Shown here: piece by piece, positions 5,031-7,691 of the stretch
Position numbering within the stretch: the first letter of the stretch is position 1
Layout: each line of letters starts with the position of its first letter
Assembly (NCBI GenBank): GCA_003537755.1
Contig: DPQS01000047.1
Span: forward strand, 15,442-23,132
Source: Clostridiales bacterium
Lineage (GTDB): Bacteria > Bacillota > Clostridia > Christensenellales > CAG-314
DNA length: 7,691 bases
Reading direction: 5' to 3'
Made by a program: the position numbers and the translations under genes
The notes under the pieces: model-generated
Told to the model about the DNA's origin: nothing
What the model saw: the letters and a program-made list of their open reading frames with translations, nothing else
The model's database searches: none

Positions 5031-7408
5031 TTGTTTTTCCTTTTTATCTGCGGAATTTTGTACGTCAGTTCGACAGCCTTGCTGCCTTGCAGTTTAAGTT
5101 CGAAACAGTTACCTTCGGGCTTTTCGTCAATGTTGCACTTAACCGGTTTGCGCACAAATGCAGGAAGTTGCAGTTTTACTACGAAGTCCTTTTTGCCGCT
5201 TACACACACTTTGAATTGTCCCTTGTAGTCGTCCCTGATTGCCGACACGGTAACGCCGTTGTCGCACGCCATGTCGCGGAATTCGACGTAATGCCAGTCA
5301 CTCGGGACGGCAGGAAACACGTTTACGTAGTTGCCGCAACAATACAGCAACATCTGCTGTACGGCGTTTGCAAACACAAGGTTACTTGTAAGTTGCACGG
5401 GGCTCCATACCCCGCTGCCGCACACACCCATGCCCCGCCAATCCTTGTCAAGCATTACAAGGTTGTTTGTGACAGTGCCGCGCACCACGTCGCACAATGC
5501 CGCAACGGTTTCGTCGGCTAAGCCCAGACGCGCGTAAACAGAGGCAAGCACTGCCGTGTTGAAACTGTTCTGAGCGGCGGGATTACTGCGCTTGCGGTCG
5601 GCTGTACGCTTGTAAAGGAACGTTTCGTCCTCGTCGGCAAGCAGGTTTACGCCTTGTCCGAAGTAAGCGGAATACAGCGTACCGTTGGAAACGCCCGTAT
5701 AGTCCACGCCGATTATGCTGTTGACAAATTCCTTCATTGCGCCGTCGCTGCCTGTTTGCGGTTTCGGCAGGGCCGACAGCAGTTTTTGCCAACGGTCGTC
5801 GACTTTGACGCCGAGAGTTTGACAGGCTTCGACAAGGTTTGTCAGAAGGTCGCGGCACAACTCGAAGTCCAGTATGCTGTTTTTGGCAACTATCGGTCTG
5901 CCGTCGAGTTTGTAGCCGTCACCGAGGCGCATAGGCAAGGGCGAAGGCACGATTTCCGCATTGCCGTCGTCATTGACGCGCACAAAGTCGATGTAAAACA
6001 GCGCAACTTCCTTCATGAACGGCAGCAGTTTACTGCGTAAAAAGCGCGTGTTTCCGCTTACTTTTACGTAGCGGTAATAGAAATTGCACAGCCACGCCGC
6101 CGCGCCCGAAAAGTGTACGCCGAACACGTCTGTTGTGCCAAGCCGCCCGGTTTTCGGAGCTTGCACCACGGGTACTACCACGCCGCGACAGTTGAATATG
6201 CGTTGCGCGTTGTTTTTGTAATCGCCGACAAACTTGTCGAAATTGTCGAAAGTTTTGTCAAGACCCTGATACATGTTACCCTGCAACGCAAACAGGTAGC
6301 TTGTCTGCATTTGCCCGTCGAAGGTCAGAAAACTGCGGTACGGCTTGTAACTGCCGTTCCAGAGTCCCGTCGGGGTAAACAATCTGCCGTCGTCGCATGT
6401 GCCGCACACAAACAGGTAACGGGCAAACTTGTACAGTTTTTCGCAAAGTTCGGGCAACAAATGACCGCATTCCGCTTCGGCAAGCAGTTCTTCGACGTTT
6501 TTGTCCGCGCCGTCATTCAGCCTGACAAGCGCACTGTTGAAAAGTTTCGCATGCACGGCAGCATGTTCCTTGAGCATTTTTTCAAAGCCGTCGCGCATAG
6601 AGGCAAGTTCCAGTTTAAGCTCGGCAAATTTTTTGTCGCGCGATCCGACAAAGGTTTTGACGACAATCAGCACCTGCTGCGCGTTGTTGATAAGCAGCCT
6701 GTCGGTTTCTGCGCGCATTGTTCCGCCAAGGGGTGAAATTTTGCACACCATTCCGTAGTCCGCGCCGGTGTCGTCGTTGCGTGCGGCAAAGCAAACAAAT
6801 TGCTTGTCGTAGGTCACCGTCACGCCGTCAGGCATTTCGCATACGCCTTCGTAAGTGCGTGCGTTTACCCTGTGCGGAAGTTCGACGGTCAGCGTGCAGG
6901 AAATTGCGCCGTTGCCGTTTTTACTGAGCCTGTACACCACGGCGTCGTCGGTGCGCGAAACAAACAAATCACGCACAAACTTTGTGCCGCCCACGTTGTA
7001 CGAAACTGTTGCAACGCCGCGTTCCATGTCAAGCACACGGCGGTAGCCGGACGTCGTCGCATTATGTCTCAGGTGCAGGTTCAGCTCGGCAAGCGGCAGT
7101 GGATATTCCGCCTGCGGACGGAAGTTTTTGGCAGCAAGGGCGTCGGGGATTACTTTTTGCGCACGCAGAAATTCCCCGTCGTTGACAAGGTTGACAACTT
7201 CGGGCATGACTTCGGAAACGTCGGGCACCACGGTTGTACGCCCCATGCGGTACAGCGATGAATCGTTGATAAGCACTCGTTCTTCCGTTGCTCCGCCGTA
7301 GACGTTTGCGCCAATTCTGCCGTTGCCTGCGTACAAACCCTCGCGCCACTTCTCACCCCACCAGCGAGGCGGAGTGACAAAACTTAGCATGTTACTGTTT
7401 TTTGCCAA
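5027..7408 (-). CDS. GH95-like glycoside hydrolase family protein with altered catalytic positions
   Basis: The N-terminal part matches GH95 (alpha-L-fucosidase/galactosidase) proteins: RWWGEKWREGLYAGNGRIG then GGATEERVLINDSSLY (about 15-52), the beta-sandwich start of the family. An (alpha/alpha)6-barrel region follows, with PTGLWNGSY (346-354), NCRGVVVP (406-413) and PFMKEVALFY (463-472). The end has NVFPAVPSDW (696-705), like the family's LLPALP..W, and a C-terminal beta domain. The catalytic landmarks are not conserved: TFDGQMQ stands for NINxQMN, PSPLPMR for PSxSPEN, and VQLTSN for FQIDGN. The protein may have another specificity or no activity. About twenty cysteines and no usable signal peptide suggest a cytosolic location. 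I chose the TTG at 7408 because it has an AGGTG box (7413-7417) four bases upstream, giving 793 residues. The ATG at 7390 (787 residues) is the main alternative. The ATG at 7531 lies in the promoter -10 box and is rejected. Confidence 0.85.
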   Translation of the reverse strand: MAKNSNMLSFVTPPRWWGEKWREGLYAGNGRIGANVYGGATEERVLINDSSLYRMGRTTVVPDVSEVMPEVVNLVNDGEFLRAQKVIPDALAAKNFRPQAEYPLPLAELNLHLRHNATTSGYRRVLDMERGVATVSYNVGGTKFVRDLFVSRTDDAVVYRLSKNGNGAISCTLTVELPHRVNARTYEGVCEMPDGVTVTYDKQFVCFAARNDDTGADYGMVCKISPLGGTMRAETDRLLINNAQQVLIVVKTFVGSRDKKFAELKLELASMRDGFEKMLKEHAAVHAKLFNSALVRLNDGADKNVEELLAEAECGHLLPELCEKLYKFARYLFVCGTCDDGRLFTPTGLWNGSYKPYRSFLTFDGQMQTSYLFALQGNMYQGLDKTFDNFDKFVGDYKNNAQRIFNCRGVVVPVVQAPKTGRLGTTDVFGVHFSGAAAWLCNFYYRYVKVSGNTRFLRSKLLPFMKEVALFYIDFVRVNDDGNAEIVPSPLPMRLGDGYKLDGRPIVAKNSILDFELCRDLLTNLVEACQTLGVKVDDRWQKLLSALPKPQTGSDGAMKEFVNSIIGVDYTGVSNGTLYSAYFGQGVNLLADEDETFLYKRTADRKRSNPAAQNSFNTAVLASVYARLGLADETVAALCDVVRGTVTNNLVMLDKDWRGMGVCGSGVWSPVQLTSNLVFANAVQQMLLYCCGNYVNVFPAVPSDWHYVEFRDMACDNGVTVSAIRDDYKGQFKVCVSGKKDFVVKLQLPAFVRKPVKCNIDEKPEGNCFELKLQGSKAVELTYKIPQIKRKNK

Positions 7409-7523
7409 TTTGCACCTACCCCGATTTGCCTTAACGGCAAACCATTGTTTGCTTGCAAAAGCTACGGCAGAACAACTTAATGCCACCGCAAATGCAAGTT
7501 TGCTGCTACACCAATCTTTCTCC
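7409..7523 (-). promoter_or_regulatory. Probable structured 5' leader of the operon
   Basis: This is the untranslated stretch expected between the predicted transcription start (near 7523) and the chosen TTG start. On the minus strand, CTTGCA (7498-7493) can pair with TGCAAG (7457-7452), enclosing a GGCA/TGCC stem (7484-7481 with 7469-7466). Immediately before the AGGTG box, GGTTTGCC (7443-7436) pairs with GGCAAATC (7430-7423) around a five-base loop with one G-U pair. No T tract follows, so this is not a simple attenuator. I recognise no known riboswitch class. Confidence 0.35.
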
Positions 7524-7529
7524 ACATAC

Positions 7530-7559
7530 ATTATACCACAAGACGGGCGTTTGTGTCTA
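7530..7559 (-). promoter_or_regulatory. Sigma-A type extended -10 promoter for the minus-strand operon
   Basis: On the minus strand a perfect TATAAT (7535-7530) is preceded by TGG, giving the TGn extension. Eighteen bases upstream is TAGACA (7559-7554), one mismatch from TTGACA. A perfect TTGACA lies just upstream (7565-7560) but is 24 bases from the -10, too far to be the partner. An AT-rich stretch around 7570-7610 could act as an UP element. The predicted start of transcription is near 7523. Confidence 0.75.
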
Positions 7560-7565
7560 TGTCAA

Positions 7566-7691
7566 AGAGGCGTACAAAACCGAAAAATATGTTTATTTTT
7601 TGATTATATTACGGCAAACGTTGTTTGCATGCTTTTCACCGTCGCCATACGTGCGATAGAAATTTTCGTTAGGGTTAATTTAGCCATCACT
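7566..7691. other. Upstream region of the operon: AT-rich, with an operator-like inverted repeat
   Basis: GCAAAC-GTT-GTTTGC (7614-7628) is a perfect 6-base inverted repeat, just upstream of a second minus-strand TATAAT (7608-7603) that lacks a recognisable -35. One minus-strand frame is open from the right edge to a TAA at 7604-7606 (28 visible codons). It could be the end of another gene, but nothing in it is recognisable, so it is not called. There is no good terminator between that TAA and the promoter. Confidence 0.4.

Noticed and set aside
4485..6736. Plus-strand open frames of 128-247 codons opposite the membrane protein and GH95-like genes
   Set aside because: They have low-complexity His/Val/Arg-rich translations typical of antisense frames, with no recognisable domains.
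7409..7531. Signal peptide from an ATG at 7531 for the GH95-like protein
   Set aside because: The ATG overlaps the -10 box, has no Shine-Dalgarno sequence, and the extra residues precede the normal GH95 N-terminus.
7604..7691. C-terminal end of another minus-strand gene at the right edge
   Set aside because: Only 28 codons are visible, with no recognisable motif and no terminator after the stop; it cannot be told from chance.

Overview
The window looks like chromosomal DNA from an anaerobic low-to-mid GC Bacillota, most likely a Clostridia-type gut bacterium. This is an inference. It rests on several strong Rho-independent terminators, AGGAG-type ribosome binding sites, a sigma-A style extended -10 promoter, a GlgA of typical bacterial length, an NrdR, and a REP-like dispersed repeat of a kind I associate with clostridial genomes. 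No rRNA, tRNA, CRISPR array, insertion sequence or phage gene is visible.

Layout. At the left edge is the 3' end of a plus-strand gene (2-406) for a small SRPBCC-like protein. Positions 407-1150 carry no convincing gene. This stretch holds a cluster of inverted repeats, two plus-strand terminators, a dispersed-repeat element (763-910) and a bidirectional terminator (979-1016) where the two transcription directions meet.

The rest is one minus-strand gene cluster, read from right to left. It starts at a promoter at 7530-7559 and runs through a GH95-like protein (5027-7408), a two-helix membrane protein overlapping it by ATGA (4503-5030), purC (3788-4486), nrdR (3285-3746), glgA (1685-3124) and a YfcE/MJ0936-type phosphodiesterase (1151-1669). 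It ends at the 979-1016 terminator. Gaps are 16, 41, 160 and 15 bases after the initial overlap, so the six genes are probably one operon. The 160-base nrdR-glgA gap is the only internal place for extra regulation, and it contains a degenerate 57-base tandem repeat.

The operon joins purine synthesis (PurC), ribonucleotide reductase control (NrdR), glycogen synthesis (GlgA), a small phosphodiesterase and an uncharacterised pair (GH95-like plus membrane protein). No single pathway unites them; a housekeeping cluster of growth and storage functions is the safest reading.

The most interesting point is the GH95-like protein. It keeps the architecture and several family landmarks, but by eye every position matching the known fucosidase catalytic residues is replaced. 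Its longest possible start codon also sits inside the promoter -10 box, so the true start must lie downstream of a structured leader.
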